DNA from: Pseudodesulfovibrio sp. zrk46
Lineage (GTDB): Bacteria; Desulfobacterota; Desulfovibrionia; Desulfovibrionales; Desulfovibrionaceae
Direction of reading: 5' to 3'
DNA length: 64,000 nucleotides
NCBI RefSeq assembly: GCF_012516435.1
Contig: NZ_CP051216.1
Coordinates: forward strand, 2,188,001 to 2,252,000
Shown: one piece after another, positions 51,710 to 60,483 of the stretch
Layout: every line of letters begins with the position of its first letter
Numbering within the stretch: position 1 is the first letter of the stretch
Notes under the pieces: generated by a model
What the model was told of the DNA's origin: nothing
What the model saw: the letters and a program-made list of their open reading frames with translations, nothing else
The model's database searches: none
Program-made: the position numbers and the translations under genes

Positions 51710-52435
51710 TTAGTTCATGCGCTCGGCGCAAACACCGGTGAAGTGTTCGAACAGGGGCAGCATGTCGTCGTTGACGGTCAGCATCATCTCGGGATGCCAC
51801 TGGACCACCATGACGGGGCGGGATTCGTGTTCGGCGGCTTCAATAACGCCATCAGTTGCGCGGGCCGTGATCCTGAGACCTTCGCCCACTTCCTTGATGG
51901 ACTGATGGTGAACGCTGTTGACCGGGATGGTCTCGCCGAAGAGCTTGTACACTACCGAGCCTTCCTCTGCCACCACGTTGTGGTCATGTCCGGCGCTCGG
52001 TGCCAGCGGCACGGGCAGATGCACCAGCGTACTCTCGGGGAAATCGGTCGGGACATCCTGATGCAGGGTGCCGCCAAGGGCCACGTTGACCACCTGTGCG
52101 CCGCGACAGATGCCGAGGATGGGCAGGTCCATGTTCAGGGCTTCTTCAGCCATCATGAACTGGATGTCGTCCAGTTCGGATTCAGCGTCCATGAGGTCCA
52201 TGATCGGCTCCTCGCCATAACGGGAGGGAGCCACGTCCATGCCGCCGACGAACAGTACCCCGTGAGCGGTGGCCAGCATGTCGCGCGCCACCTGGCGATC
52301 CATGGTGGCAGGCAGGATGAACGGGAGCGCGCCACCCTTGATGATGGCGTCGGTATAGGTCTTGGTGACCATGTTGCAGATCATGCCGAGTTTGCTTTTC
52401 TCGAGATTCGGCACGATGGCGATGACAGGTTTCAT
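51710..52435 (-). CDS. Class I glutamine amidotransferase-like hydrolase (PuuD family)
   Basis: Protein of 241 residues. The nucleophile is C110 in LGICRGAQ, the histidine in VVQWHPEM with the following Glu. LFVGGMDVAPSRYGEEP is the family oxyanion strand. PuuD cleaves gamma-glutamyl-GABA; relatives act on other gamma-glutamyl amides. The ATG at 52435 begins the conserved fold. It follows the importer genes on the same strand (53 nt) and precedes the AAA+ regulator, so it probably hydrolyses an imported gamma-glutamyl compound. Confidence 0.88.
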   Translation of the reverse strand: MKPVIAIVPNLEKSKLGMICNMVTKTYTDAIIKGGALPFILPATMDRQVARDMLATAHGVLFVGGMDVAPSRYGEEPIMDLMDAESELDDIQFMMAEEALNMDLPILGICRGAQVVNVALGGTLHQDVPTDFPESTLVHLPVPLAPSAGHDHNVVAEEGSVVYKLFGETIPVNSVHHQSIKEVGEGLRITARATDGVIEAAEHESRPVMVVQWHPEMMLTVNDDMLPLFEHFTGVCAERMN

Positions 52436-52488
52436 TGAATATCCGTTTTGTAGAGTGTGGGACAAATCCCGCAAGCGTTATTTGTTGG

Positions 52489-53340
52489 TTACTTTACCTT
52501 GGGGTCGAGAGCGGCACGCAGGCCGTCGCCCAGCAGGTTGAAAAAGAGCACGGTCAGGAAGATGGCGATGCCCGGGAACAGGGTCATGTGGTCGGCCACG
52601 CCGATGTAGTCGCGGCTCTCTGCCAGCATGGCGCCCCACTCAGGGGTCGGCGGCTGTGCGCCCAGACCGAGGAAGCTGAGGCTGGAGGCCGTGATGATGG
52701 AGGTGCCGATGCGCATGGTGAAGTACACGATAACGCCGGACAGGGTGCCGGGCATGATGTGAACGAACATGATGCGGCGACGGGACGCGCCTGTGCTCTT
52801 GGCAGCTTTCACGTACAGGCTCTCCTTGAGGGCCAGCGTGCTGCCGCGCACTATTCGCGCGAATGTCGGCATACTGAACACCGAGACCGCCACGACCACG
52901 TTCACCAGACCGGGGCCGAGGATCGCAACAATGGCGATGGCCAGCAGGATGCCGGGGAAGGCGAACAGCACGTCGGAGGTGCGCATGATCAGGCCGTCGA
53001 GGAAGCCGCCGAAGAAGCCGGACACGAGACCGAGGGCCACGCCTACCAGTGCGCCGAGGATGACCGAGGTAAGGCCTACGGACAGGGAGATGCGCGTACC
53101 AAAGATGATGCGCGAGAGGATGTCGCGGCCAAAGACGTCGGTGCCGCACCAGTGTTCCCAGGAGGGCGGCATCATGGAGAGGCCGTAATCCACCTCGAAC
53201 GGGTCATAGGGGGCGACCCACGGTGCGAAGATGGCGGTCAGCACCAGAATGACGATGAAGCCCGCCGATACCATGGCGATTTTTCGTTTTTTGAACTTGT
53301 GCCAGAAAATCCCGAAGGGAGTCGTTGTCTGTGGTTCCAT
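52489..53340 (-). CDS. gsiD: Peptide ABC permease (GsiD/DppC-like)
   Basis: Protein of 283 residues with an N-terminal TM, then [29 protein letters not shown], the family hallmark, and five further TM helices. The EAA loop reads [22 protein letters not shown]. Forms the channel with the DppB-like gene 10 nt upstream. The gsi name is by analogy with E. coli gsiABCD. Confidence 0.93.
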   Translation of the reverse strand: MEPQTTTPFGIFWHKFKKRKIAMVSAGFIVILVLTAIFAPWVAPYDPFEVDYGLSMMPPSWEHWCGTDVFGRDILSRIIFGTRISLSVGLTSVILGALVGVALGLVSGFFGGFLDGLIMRTSDVLFAFPGILLAIAIVAILGPGLVNVVVAVSVFSMPTFARIVRGSTLALKESLYVKAAKSTGASRRRIMFVHIMPGTLSGVIVYFTMRIGTSIITASSLSFLGLGAQPPTPEWGAMLAESRDYIGVADHMTLFPGIAIFLTVLFFNLLGDGLRAALDPKVK

Positions 53341-53350
53341 GTCGGCTCCC

Positions 53351-54274
53351 TTAGTCGTAGCGAATTTCCGGGTTGATCACGGCGTAGACCATGTCGACCA
53401 CGAGATTGATGAACACGAAGTGGAAAGAATAGAGCAGGAGCAGAGCCTGAAGCACGGGATAGTCGCGCACGGCCACTGCTTCGATCATGTAGCGGCCGAG
53501 ACCGGGCCATGCAAAGACCGTCTCGACAACCACCGAACCGCCCAGCAGGAAGCCGAACTGGAGACCGATCATGGTGATGACCGGGATCAGGGCGTTGCGG
53601 AAGGCGTGCTTCCACATGACCATCGACTCACGCACACCCTTGGCGCGGGCCGTGGAGATATACTCCTCGTCCAGCACGTCGAGGAACGCGGACAGGGTGA
53701 AGCGTGCCATGATGGCGGCCACCATTGCGCCCAGCGTGATGGATGGCAGGACAAGTTCCGACAGCTTGCCGGTATAGCCCGCCACGGGCAGCCAGCCCAG
53801 ATGGACTGCGAAAAGTTGTATGAGCAATAGGCCCAGCCAGAACTGTGGGATTGATATGCCTGAGACCGACACGATCATGGCCGTGTAGTCCTGCCATTTC
53901 CCACTGTAGATGGCTGCGATGGCCCCGAAGAACACGCCGAAGATGACGGACCACAGGAGTCCGGCCATGGCCATGTGCATGGTGGGGGGATAGCGCAGCG
54001 CTATCTCGTCGTAGACCGGGAGGTCTGTCCGGAGACTTGTTCCCAAGTCTCCGGTCAGGACCTTGCCCATATAATTCAGGTACTGCATGGGGAGCGGGTC
54101 GTTGAGACCCAGCTCCTCACGCAGCATTTCTATCGTCGCGGGGTCGGCGTCGTCACCGGCCATCATGCGCGCGGGATCGCCCGGCAGCATGTGCACAAAG
54201 GCAAAGGCCAGGATGGAAACGACCAACAGCACCGGGATGATGTTGATCAGTCGTTTGATGAAGTATTTCAGCAA
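53351..54274 (-). CDS. gsiC: Peptide ABC permease (GsiC/DppB-like), TTG start
   Basis: Protein of 307 residues. [23 protein letters not shown] is the typical first helix, followed by [16 protein letters not shown] and the EAA loop [23 protein letters not shown]. It begins with TTG at 54274, with AGG about 7 nt upstream; no in-frame ATG or GTG fits the family start. Pairs with the GsiD-like permease. Confidence 0.92.
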   Translation of the reverse strand: MLKYFIKRLINIIPVLLVVSILAFAFVHMLPGDPARMMAGDDADPATIEMLREELGLNDPLPMQYLNYMGKVLTGDLGTSLRTDLPVYDEIALRYPPTMHMAMAGLLWSVIFGVFFGAIAAIYSGKWQDYTAMIVSVSGISIPQFWLGLLLIQLFAVHLGWLPVAGYTGKLSELVLPSITLGAMVAAIMARFTLSAFLDVLDEEYISTARAKGVRESMVMWKHAFRNALIPVITMIGLQFGFLLGGSVVVETVFAWPGLGRYMIEAVAVRDYPVLQALLLLYSFHFVFINLVVDMVYAVINPEIRYD

Positions 54275-54302
54275 AACGAACCTAATCCTTATTGGTTATT
54301 CG

Positions 54303-55826
54303 TTACTGGAGGTCAGCTTTTTCCATGTTGAAGCCACCGTCGGCCATGGGCACGACACCGGAGAGCTTCTTGTTCTTGGCAGCGGTCAGGGTGTCGACGA
54401 ACAGGTAGCCCCAGGGAGCCTTTTCCCAGATCTCATCCTGCAGCTTGGCGTATGCATCGCCACGGACCTTGGGGTCTGCGGAGGACAGACCGGCCTGGAT
54501 CATGTCGTCGGTAGCCTTGTCAGAGAAGAAACCGAAGTTGGACATGGCCGGCGGAGCAGCCTCGGTGGACAGCAGCGGACGGGTTCCCCAGTCAGCGTCA
54601 CCGGTGGAGGCGGACCAGCCACCGAAGGCCAGGAAGGGATCCTTGCCGACAGTGTCAGCCTTGTTGGATTCCAGCTTGTTGTAGAAGGAAGCGACGTCCA
54701 TGGAGACCAGGTCGCCGGTGATGTTGATCTTTTCAAGCTGCTGCTTGATCATTTCAGTGGCGCGGAGGCGGTTGGAAGCGTTGGGGGTCATGAAGGTGAC
54801 CTTGAAGCCCTTCTCGTAACCGGCTTCTTTCATGAGAGCCTTGGCCTTTTCTACATCGTAAGGCCATGCGCCCTGCTTGGAGTAGAACTGGAGGTTCGGC
54901 GGGATGATGGAATCCAGCACGGTTCCTGCGCCGCCCCATGCGATCTTGATGATGGCTTCCTTGTTCAGGGCGTAGTTGATGGCCTGACGGACGCGAACGT
55001 CGGACAGGGGCTCGAACTTGGTGTTCATGATCAGGTAGCGGGCGATGATGGAAGGCTGGCGGATGATTTCGATCTTGTTGTCACGCTCGGCAACCTTGGC
55101 CAGCTCTGCGGGCATGGGGTAGATGTAGTGGGCCTGACCGGCGCGCAGCATGGCGAGGCGGGCACCACCTTCAGGAACAGGACGGAAGGTGACGGTGTCG
55201 ACCTTAACCTTTTCGCCCCAGTAGTTGTCGTTGCGCTTGATCTTCACGTAGTTGCCGGAGACCCATTTTACGAACTCGTAAGGACCGGTGCCGACGGGGT
55301 GCTTGGAAATGTCGTCGCCGTACTGCTCGATGGCCTTGGGAGACACGATCAGGGAGCCGGGGTGGGCAATGGCGTTAACAAAGGCACCGAAGGGTTCCTT
55401 CAGGGTGAACTTGATGGTGTAGTCATCCACGACAACACATTCCTTGACGGGCTTCATCAGGGAGGAACGCTTGTACTTGCCGGTCATCATGCGGTCGATG
55501 TTCGCCTTGACGGCCTGAGCGTTGAAGTCGGCACCGTCGTGGAACTTGATGCCCTTGCGCAGTTTGAAGACGAACTCGGTGGCTGCGTCGTTGAAGGTGT
55601 AGGACTCGGCCAGCACCGGAATGATCTTCAGCTCGGTGTCAAAGCCCATGAGGCCCTGGAGCATGGTGCGTTCGATGGCGCCGGAGTAAGTGTCGGACGT
55701 GTTGTGCGGATCCAGGGATTTAACCGTGGAATCGCAGGCGTAGACAACGTCCTTTCCTGCTGCCATGGCCGGGCTGGCAATCAGCAGAGCCATGAGCATC
55801 AGGGGAAGCAATCGGGTAAATTTCAT
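54303..55826 (-). CDS. gsiB: Peptide ABC binding protein (GsiB/DppA-like)
   Basis: Protein of 507 residues with a signal peptide (to SPAMAAG). Family 5 binding-protein motifs: STVKSLDPHNTSDTYSG, FVFKLRKGIKFHDGADFNAQ, GTGPYEFVKW, and RVRQAINYALNKEAII. It closely resembles GsiB, the glutathione-binding protein of E. coli. The ATG at 55826 has AGGAGA at 7 nt; an ATG five codons upstream is less well placed. Confidence 0.93.
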   Translation of the reverse strand: MKFTRLLPLMLMALLIASPAMAAGKDVVYACDSTVKSLDPHNTSDTYSGAIERTMLQGLMGFDTELKIIPVLAESYTFNDAATEFVFKLRKGIKFHDGADFNAQAVKANIDRMMTGKYKRSSLMKPVKECVVVDDYTIKFTLKEPFGAFVNAIAHPGSLIVSPKAIEQYGDDISKHPVGTGPYEFVKWVSGNYVKIKRNDNYWGEKVKVDTVTFRPVPEGGARLAMLRAGQAHYIYPMPAELAKVAERDNKIEIIRQPSIIARYLIMNTKFEPLSDVRVRQAINYALNKEAIIKIAWGGAGTVLDSIIPPNLQFYSKQGAWPYDVEKAKALMKEAGYEKGFKVTFMTPNASNRLRATEMIKQQLEKINITGDLVSMDVASFYNKLESNKADTVGKDPFLAFGGWSASTGDADWGTRPLLSTEAAPPAMSNFGFFSDKATDDMIQAGLSSADPKVRGDAYAKLQDEIWEKAPWGYLFVDTLTAAKNKKLSGVVPMADGGFNMEKADLQ

Positions 55827-55888
55827 CTTGATTCTCCTCATAGGTTTCTATGAATTAGCCCCGGATACATCACCGGAGCATACCTTCC

Positions 55889-57766
55889 TTAGGGTTGAAT
55901 GATGGCGCCGCATTCGCCCTCGGCCACCACATGACCGGGATTGATCTCGCGGTAGCTGAGCTTGGGCGGCAGGTCATCCACGCAGCGGATGGGGCTGGGA
56001 ATCTCGCCCTTGAGCATGGTGAAGTCGGTGCGGCGTTCTGGGTCGGCCACCGGGACAGCTGCCAGCAGACGCTTGGTGTATGCGTGCTGCGGATTTTCAA
56101 AGATGTCCTGGCGGGTTCCCATTTCCACGATCTGACCAAGGAACATGACAGCCACGCGGTGGCTGACGCGTTCCACGACTGCCATGTCGTGGGAGATGAA
56201 CATATATGCCAGCCCCAGTTCCTTCTGGAGCTCCATCATCAGGTTGAGGACCGTGGCCTGTACGGACACGTCCAGTGCGGAAACGGCTTCGTCCGCGATG
56301 ACCACCTTGGGGTTGGTGGACAGGGCGCGGGCAATGGCGATGCGCTGACGCTGGCCGCCCGAGAATTCGTGCGGATAACGGCTGGCGTGCGCCTTGGGGA
56401 TGCCGACACGCTCCAGCAGGTAGTGGACCCGGTCTTCGATCGCCTGTCCCTTGTACAGGTCATGGATGATCATGGGCTCGGCAATGGAGGTGCCGATGGT
56501 TCGGCGCGGGTTCAGGGAGGCGAACGGATCCTGGAAGATGAGCTGGATGTTTTCGCGCAGCTTCTGCATCTGCTTGTCGCCGTACTGGGAGATTTCTTCG
56601 CCCTGGAACTTGATGGACCCGGTGGACTCCTCCAGCTTGAGGATGGAGTAGCCAGTGGTGGACTTGCCGCAACCGGACTCGCCCACGATGCCCAGCGTTT
56701 CGCCGGGGTAGAGCTTGAAGGCCACGTCCTCTACGGCGTGAACCCGGTGGGTGGGCTTGCCGAAAAAGTTTTTCTTCACCACGAAGCGGGTGGTCAGGCC
56801 GTTCACTTCGAGGATGGGGTCGCCATCATAGTTGGGCGTGTCGATGATCTGGGAAACAGGGCGTTCCTGATCACCTTTCAGCTCCGCCTCCATGTCCAGA
56901 ATGGGCAGGGTGGACGGGAACTGGGTGCCGGTCATGCTGCCGAGCTTGGGCACGGAGCTGAGGAGTGCTTTGGTGTACGGGTGCTGCGGGTTCTTGAAGA
57001 TCGTCTTGACGTCATTCTCCTCGACCACTTCGCCTTTGTACATGACGATGGCGCGGTCAGCGAATTCGGCCACCACACCCATGTCGTGGGTGATGAAGAC
57101 CACGGCCATGCCGATCTCTTCCTGCAGCTGCCGGATGAGCGCCAGAATCTGGGCCTGAATGGTCACGTCGAGAGCGGTGGTGGGCTCGTCCGCGATGAGC
57201 AACTGCGGGTTGCAGGCCAGCGCCATGGCGGTCATGACACGCTGGCGCATGCCGCCGGACATCTGGTGCGGGTACTCGTTGGCGCGCTTCTCGGCGTCCG
57301 GGATGCGGACCAGCTCCAGCAGGTCGATGGCGCGTCGCCATGCACCCTGCTTGGACATGTCATTGTGCTGGAGCACGGCTTCGGCCAACTGGTTCCCGAT
57401 GGTGAACAGCGGGTTGAGCGAGGTCATGGGCTCCTGAAAGATCATGGACATGTCCGAGCCGCGGATGGAACGGGCGTCGGCGTTGGTGAAATTGGTGATG
57501 TCCTGCACCTTGCCGGACTTGCCGCGCAGCAGGATCTTGCCGGAGTCGGTGCGGGCCAGCTTGAGCAGCTGGATGACGCGGCGCATGGTCACGGTCTTGC
57601 CCGAGCCGGACTCGCCTACAATGGCGAGATTCTCTCCCCGTTTCACGGAGAAGGAGATGTCGTGCAGCACCTGTGTGTGCTTGTCGAAGGTAGGGAAACT
57701 GAGGGACAGGTTCTGGATGGACAGAATGTCGTCCGGTCCCATGCCCGTGTTGTTCTCTGTTGTCAT
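55889..57766 (-). CDS. gsiA: Fused dipeptide ABC ATPase (GsiA-like)
   Basis: Protein of 625 residues with two complete ABC domains: Walker A GESGSGKT and GESGCGKS, signatures MSGGMRQRVMTAMAL and FSGGQRQRIAIARAL, Walker B LLIADEPTTALD and VVIADEAVSALD (the second with Ala in place of Pro). Each is followed by the oligopeptide-transport C-terminal region. This DppD-DppF fusion is the GsiA form. AAGGACC lies before the ATG. Energises import through GsiC/GsiD. Confidence 0.94.
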   Translation of the reverse strand: MTTENNTGMGPDDILSIQNLSLSFPTFDKHTQVLHDISFSVKRGENLAIVGESGSGKTVTMRRVIQLLKLARTDSGKILLRGKSGKVQDITNFTNADARSIRGSDMSMIFQEPMTSLNPLFTIGNQLAEAVLQHNDMSKQGAWRRAIDLLELVRIPDAEKRANEYPHQMSGGMRQRVMTAMALACNPQLLIADEPTTALDVTIQAQILALIRQLQEEIGMAVVFITHDMGVVAEFADRAIVMYKGEVVEENDVKTIFKNPQHPYTKALLSSVPKLGSMTGTQFPSTLPILDMEAELKGDQERPVSQIIDTPNYDGDPILEVNGLTTRFVVKKNFFGKPTHRVHAVEDVAFKLYPGETLGIVGESGCGKSTTGYSILKLEESTGSIKFQGEEISQYGDKQMQKLRENIQLIFQDPFASLNPRRTIGTSIAEPMIIHDLYKGQAIEDRVHYLLERVGIPKAHASRYPHEFSGGQRQRIAIARALSTNPKVVIADEAVSALDVSVQATVLNLMMELQKELGLAYMFISHDMAVVERVSHRVAVMFLGQIVEMGTRQDIFENPQHAYTKRLLAAVPVADPERRTDFTMLKGEIPSPIRCVDDLPPKLSYREINPGHVVAEGECGAIIQP

Positions 57767-57785
57767 TGTTGGTCCTTGTTGACGC

Positions 57786-58961
57786 CTATTCGAAATATCC
57801 GGGGGAGACGACTTCGCCGTCCTTGATCATGACCTTGCCGCGCGCAACCACGTCGCGGATGGCGAGGGTCTCAGGTTCCATGATGATCAGGTCGCCGTCT
57901 GCGCCTTCGGCCAGCAGGCCTTTGATCCCTTCCAGTCCGTACATGCGGGCCGGGTTGATGGTCAGGGGCTTGAGCGCTTCTTCCAGCGGCAGCCCGAAGT
58001 GGTCCACCATGCGGCGCAGCTCGAAGAGCAGGGAGTCGGGTTTTGCCACGTCCATGCCGATGATGCGGCTATGGTCCGCATTCCATTTGGGCATGGAGCC
58101 GCCAGCATCGGAGCTGATCATGAGCTGGTCGAACAGTCCTTTTTCGCGGGCCTCCATGGCAAAGTCTGCGGCGTTGACCCAGACCGCGCTGTTGGGCGCT
58201 TCGCAGAAATGGGCCGTGGCATCCACGAAACCGCCGTTCTCTGCCAGCCACCAGACCTGATCCTTGAGATCCGTGTCCTTGCGGTTGATGTGGGTGGGCA
58301 CGAACATGTCGGCGCGGACGCCCAGTTCCTTGACGGCCTCGACAACGATATCGAGGCGCTCCGGCTTGATGCCGGTATGAACAGTGATGAAGCCGGGCTT
58401 GCCTGCCACCAGAGCGGCTACGCGAATGTCCGAGGCGAGGGTCGCCAGCTTATCAATGTCCATGTGGGGGCCGCGGATGTCTGCCAGCGCGAGCTTCACG
58501 CCGATAACGGGCGGCAGGTAAACGAGGTCGTGTGCTGCGTCACCGGTGATATTGGGGGAGGGATACCAATAGGAGCCGGTGAGCATGAAGGTGGTTATAC
58601 CTTCATTTTTGAACGCCTCGGTCTTTGCGAAAAGTGCTTCCACGGAGCGGGTCAGGGAGTCGGTGCCCAACAGGCCAATGGCTGTGGTGACGCCCGCCTT
58701 GGTGTTCATGGAAAGGGTCATCTCCGGGGTGCGGGTCTGGAAGCCGCCTTCGCCGCCACCGCCGGTGAAATGCTGATGTCCGTCGATGAAGCCGGGGACA
58801 ATGGTCATGCCGGAAGCGTCGATGATCTCGACCTCGCCGGGCAAGCCTGAAGGGTCAATGGTCTCCGCCATGGCGAGGATCTTGTCGCCGCCGATGAGGA
58901 TATCCTGCTTGCCGAGAGGCGCAGGGGCCTGAACGTTACCGTTTTGAATAAGCTTCATCAT
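57786..58961 (-). CDS. iadA: Isoaspartyl dipeptidase (beta-aspartyl peptidase)
   Basis: Protein of 391 residues of the amidohydrolase superfamily. It cleaves beta-aspartyl dipeptides that arise from isomerised Asp/Asn. The binuclear zinc ligands are all present: H62 and H64 (GFIDGHQHF), carboxylated K156 (GVKLAL), H195, H224 (PTHINR) and D285 (SSDAGG). E71 in GGGGEGG and Y131 in LTGSYWYPS match the substrate residues E77 and Y137 of E. coli IadA, with a constant offset of six up to H224. First gene of the importer operon, 19 nt before gsiA. Confidence 0.93.
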   Translation of the reverse strand: MMKLIQNGNVQAPAPLGKQDILIGGDKILAMAETIDPSGLPGEVEIIDASGMTIVPGFIDGHQHFTGGGGEGGFQTRTPEMTLSMNTKAGVTTAIGLLGTDSLTRSVEALFAKTEAFKNEGITTFMLTGSYWYPSPNITGDAAHDLVYLPPVIGVKLALADIRGPHMDIDKLATLASDIRVAALVAGKPGFITVHTGIKPERLDIVVEAVKELGVRADMFVPTHINRKDTDLKDQVWWLAENGGFVDATAHFCEAPNSAVWVNAADFAMEAREKGLFDQLMISSDAGGSMPKWNADHSRIIGMDVAKPDSLLFELRRMVDHFGLPLEEALKPLTINPARMYGLEGIKGLLAEGADGDLIIMEPETLAIRDVVARGKVMIKDGEVVSPGYFE

Positions 58962-59254
58962 TGGATTGTGGAGTGTGTAAGTTGTTTATGAACCCAAAAG
59001 AACTTATTAGTGCATATTGTGTCTCATTGCAATCCATTTAATGTTAAGATGGCTGTCGGTTTGGAAAGATGGGAGAAGGTGGAATGAAAAGAACAAAGCT
59101 GTAACTTGCTTAATTAATGTTGTAATTTCCTCTTTCAAAATGCCAAACATTATTTTGTAGGAGATTCAGAGGTGGCCCGGCTTAATGGTTGATTGCTGAA
59201 CCGGGCAGGCGTATCGTGCTCAGGCTTTTTAATTGTTCAGAGAAAGAGAAATCC

Positions 59255-60214
59255 ATGTTTGCCACCGTCGCCTCATCCTTATTGCCGCTTCTGCTCATGA
59301 TCTTTGTTGGAGCCGTGGCCTATCGTCGAGAAATTCTGCCGGAGAACAGTGCCACCGTTCTTAACGGGTTCACTTTCTACTTCACATTGCCCGCGTTGCT
59401 GTTTCAGGCCATGGCCACCACGCCCTTTGCGGATATCATGCAGCCTGCCTTCATCGGCGGCTATACCACGGCTATGTTTGCCACCTATGGCGTGGCCTTT
59501 GCGCTTTCTTCCATGCTGCTCAAGAGCCACTTCTCCGAATCTTCCATTCGCGCGACCAACGCCAGTTTCTGCAACTCCGCCTACCTCGGCTTTCCGATCA
59601 TGCTCTTTCTCTATGGCGACAATCACGAAGTCATGGTTGCTTCCACGCTTTCCATCATTCTGCCGACCCTGCTCATGATCGTCTGTCTCGCGACCATGGA
59701 ATTGCACCGCGCCGGTGGTGGGCAATCTCCAGTTGCGACCATTGGCAAGATTGCGCTCAATCTGTTCAAGACGCCGGTCATCTTCGCCACATTTGCCGGA
59801 GCTGGCTTTTCCTATTTTGGATTTACGCTGCCTGATTTTCTTTCCAACGGCCTGCGCATGTTCGGCATGGCCTCGATTCCCTGCGCGCTCTTTGCCGTGG
59901 GCATGCTCATCGTGAAGCTCAAGCTGGCTTTCTCTTTCCGGGAGATTGTCCTCGTTAATGTGGGCAAGCTCGTGCTGCATCCCATCATCGCCGCCTTCTG
60001 TTTTTATGCATTTGGTTTGCGAGGCGACATGCTCCTCGTGGGGATCATCCTTGCCGGGCTGCCCTCTGCCGCTGTGGTCTGCGTCATGGCCGAAACCTAC
60101 GACACCCGCGTGGCCGAGACTGCCGCAGCGCTCCTCGTCGGTACGCTTCTCTACATGCCCGCCATGTACGGAACACTGCTCATTGCCAGCATGTTCGGTC
60201 TTCATCTGCCGTGA
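59255..60214 (+). CDS. AEC family transporter (auxin efflux carrier-like)
   Basis: Protein of 319 residues with about ten TM helices in two repeats. MIFVGAVAYRREILPENSATVLNGFTFYFTLPALLF and the second-repeat SIPCALFAVGMLI and ILAGLPSAAVVCVMAETYD are family marks; each crossover region carries Asn/Pro. The family moves malate, malonate or amino acids by proton or sodium coupling. The ATG at 59255 has AAAGAGAA upstream; an earlier in-frame ATG lacks one. Divergent from iadA, with 293 bp of AT-rich DNA between them in which I see no gene. Confidence 0.9.
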   Translation: MFATVASSLLPLLLMIFVGAVAYRREILPENSATVLNGFTFYFTLPALLFQAMATTPFADIMQPAFIGGYTTAMFATYGVAFALSSMLLKSHFSESSIRATNASFCNSAYLGFPIMLFLYGDNHEVMVASTLSIILPTLLMIVCLATMELHRAGGGQSPVATIGKIALNLFKTPVIFATFAGAGFSYFGFTLPDFLSNGLRMFGMASIPCALFAVGMLIVKLKLAFSFREIVLVNVGKLVLHPIIAAFCFYAFGLRGDMLLVGIILAGLPSAAVVCVMAETYDTRVAETAAALLVGTLLYMPAMYGTLLIASMFGLHLP

Positions 60215-60321
60215 ACCGTTTTGAGAGTGTAATGATTGATTCTGCATCATCTTAAGGTTGTGGCGTTTGTGTGGTCATTGGTGTGGAGATTGGGGCACCT
60301 CTTGATTGTTTACAAGTGTTC

Positions 60322-60362
60322 AAAAAAAGAGCCGACTGAAACGTACGTTTCAGTCGGCTTTT
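60322..60362 (+). terminator. Intrinsic terminator after the AEC gene
   Basis: A perfect 30-bp palindrome (AGCCGACTGAAACGT and its complement) flanked by A and T tracts. Works in both directions. Confidence 0.9.
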
Positions 60363-60483
60363 CTTCTGCATTGGCTGATAACTTGGACGGTTATTGAAAA
60401 GAGTTTGAGACTGTTTCACTGAACACTATCTTGTGGTATCAGTTAAATACCAATCCCCTTTTACTGTATGGAACGACTTGATA

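Noticed and set aside
55895-57826. A 643-codon plus-strand open frame opposite the fused ABC ATPase
   Set aside because: Antisense shadow of gsiA; composition is His/Gly/Val-rich without any domain.
59086-59106. A tiny frame starting GTGGAATGAAAAG between iadA and the AEC gene
   Set aside because: It encodes only six residues before a stop and is not convincing as a leader peptide.
59175-59206. GCCCGG/CCGGGC hairpin before the AEC gene
   Set aside because: The loop is 20 nt and there is no T run; too weak to call a terminator or riboswitch.
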